From Sceloporus undulatus (Eukaryota; Chordata; Lepidosauria; Squamata; Phrynosomatidae), in the NCBI RefSeq assembly GCF_019175285.1, contig NC_056525.1:127134267-127198266 (forward strand): 64,000 nucleotides of DNA. The letters are read 5' to 3'. The position numbers and the translations under genes were made by a program. The notes below the pieces were generated by a model. It searched no databases and was not told the DNA's origin. It saw only the letters and a list, made by a program, of their open reading frames with translations. Of this stretch, positions 63,345-64,000 are shown in pieces (position 1 is the first letter of the stretch; each line of letters begins with the position of its first letter).

Positions 63345-63554
63345 CAGTTAGCTCTTGGAACTCCCAGGGGATCTTTTCCGGACCCCACACGAGTTCCAAA
63401 TGTCACATGTATTCAAGTCCCATAGGCTTGAATGGGGTGTGTGTATGCAGGGGAAGTGTCATGGGCACGCGCCCCATTGCCATTAATGGTAGTCATCCCT
63501 CCGCGGATTTCCAAGTCCGCAGATCTCAGGTCCGCAGACTTGGAGGGGCAACTG
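63345..63554. mobile_element. Tc1/mariner-type MITE
   Basis: CAGTTAGCTCTTGGAACTCC at the left and CTTGGAGGGGCAACTG at the right are inverted, with TA at 63343-63344 and 63555-63556. Related interior phrases (TTCAAGTCCCATAGGCTTGA) occur in the 8471 and 15940 copies. Confidence 0.82.
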
Positions 63555-63556
63555 TA

Positions 63557-64000
63557 TTTTGTATATTTAGTGTGCATATTTTAATTTGCACATTCATGTA
63601 TATTCATACTTTAACAGAGGCTTTACTGCTTCAAAAATTGCAAAATACGGCTGTTAGTTAATAGAAAAAAGCCATTATTTTTCATTCCTAACTGAAGAGA
63701 TCTGACTCATTCTTATCAGCTAAACATTTATATGTTAGGAAGAAGCCATTCACTAGTAGCCTGTTGGTGACACTTGCACAGTACAGACACACACTTTCTG
63801 TATTGTGCCTGTGAAGTGCTATTCAAGAAAAACAGGATTCTCGTTCCCCTAACTCTGTGGAAATGGAGATTTGGCGGGGGGTGTGTGTGTGTGCAAGGAC
63901 GGAGTGCTAGACTCCTCTACATTCCTTTCCTGCAAGCAAAATACAAAACAAGTAATGGCGCATTGCTTCTTATGCATCACCTCCTGTCCGTTTCTACTTT
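63557..64000. other. CENPL intron 4, nothing recognised
   Basis: Runs to the window edge. A (GT)n stretch lies near 63880-63893. The last CENPL exon is not reached. Confidence 0.5.

Overview
The window is nuclear DNA from a squamate reptile, probably an iguanian lizard. This rests on the mix of repeats (BovB/RTE, CR1, L1, a Penelope-like element, DIRS elements, Tigger/mariner, hAT and short foldback elements, and tRNA-derived SINEs with ACAACA tails) and on split vertebrate genes with lizard-grade divergence from human. Species calls are inference; no search was run.

Three host genes make up the conserved content, in the same relative order and orientation as in mammals. (1) Positions 1-3885, + strand: the 3' part of the snoRNA host gene GAS5. 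Six box C/D snoRNAs are readable (SNORD78, 47, 75, 79, 80, 81), each closed by a terminal stem. A complete-ended Tigger transposon (3876-6721) sits a few bases past the last poly(A) signal. (2) Positions 9961-41617, - strand: DARS2, mitochondrial aspartyl-tRNA synthetase. Sixteen coding exons were identified with splice sites and phase, equivalent to human exons 2-17. Exon 1 was not found. (3) From 45436, + strand: CENPL, an inner-kinetochore protein. Four coding exons lie in the window and the last one lies beyond the right edge. DARS2 and CENPL are divergent and appear to share a CpG-rich promoter with a duplicated CCAAT module near 45100-45435.

Most of the remaining sequence is transposable elements, often nested. 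The main ones are a 5'-truncated L1 (32250-35005), an antisense L1 (53830-55990) carrying a short DNA transposon, BovB fragments, a Penelope-like element (42895-44245), a nearly full-length but broken DIRS element in CENPL intron 1 (47770-53625), and a second decayed DIRS element in CENPL intron 3 (59300-62460). There is also the 3' part of an LTR retroelement (about 25850-27540), a composite element with a long pyrimidine tract followed by a purine tract (18412-20573), and several 200-240 bp palindromic elements.

The assembly has a 100-N gap at 35135-35234. Sequence quality looks poor from about 41.5 kb: DARS2 exon 2 has three apparent single-base losses. I saw no bacterial genes, CRISPR array or phage genes, and nothing I would call a new molecular system. 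The most unusual signals are the snoRNA order in GAS5, the Tigger insertion at its 3' end, and the nested pyrimidine/purine element.
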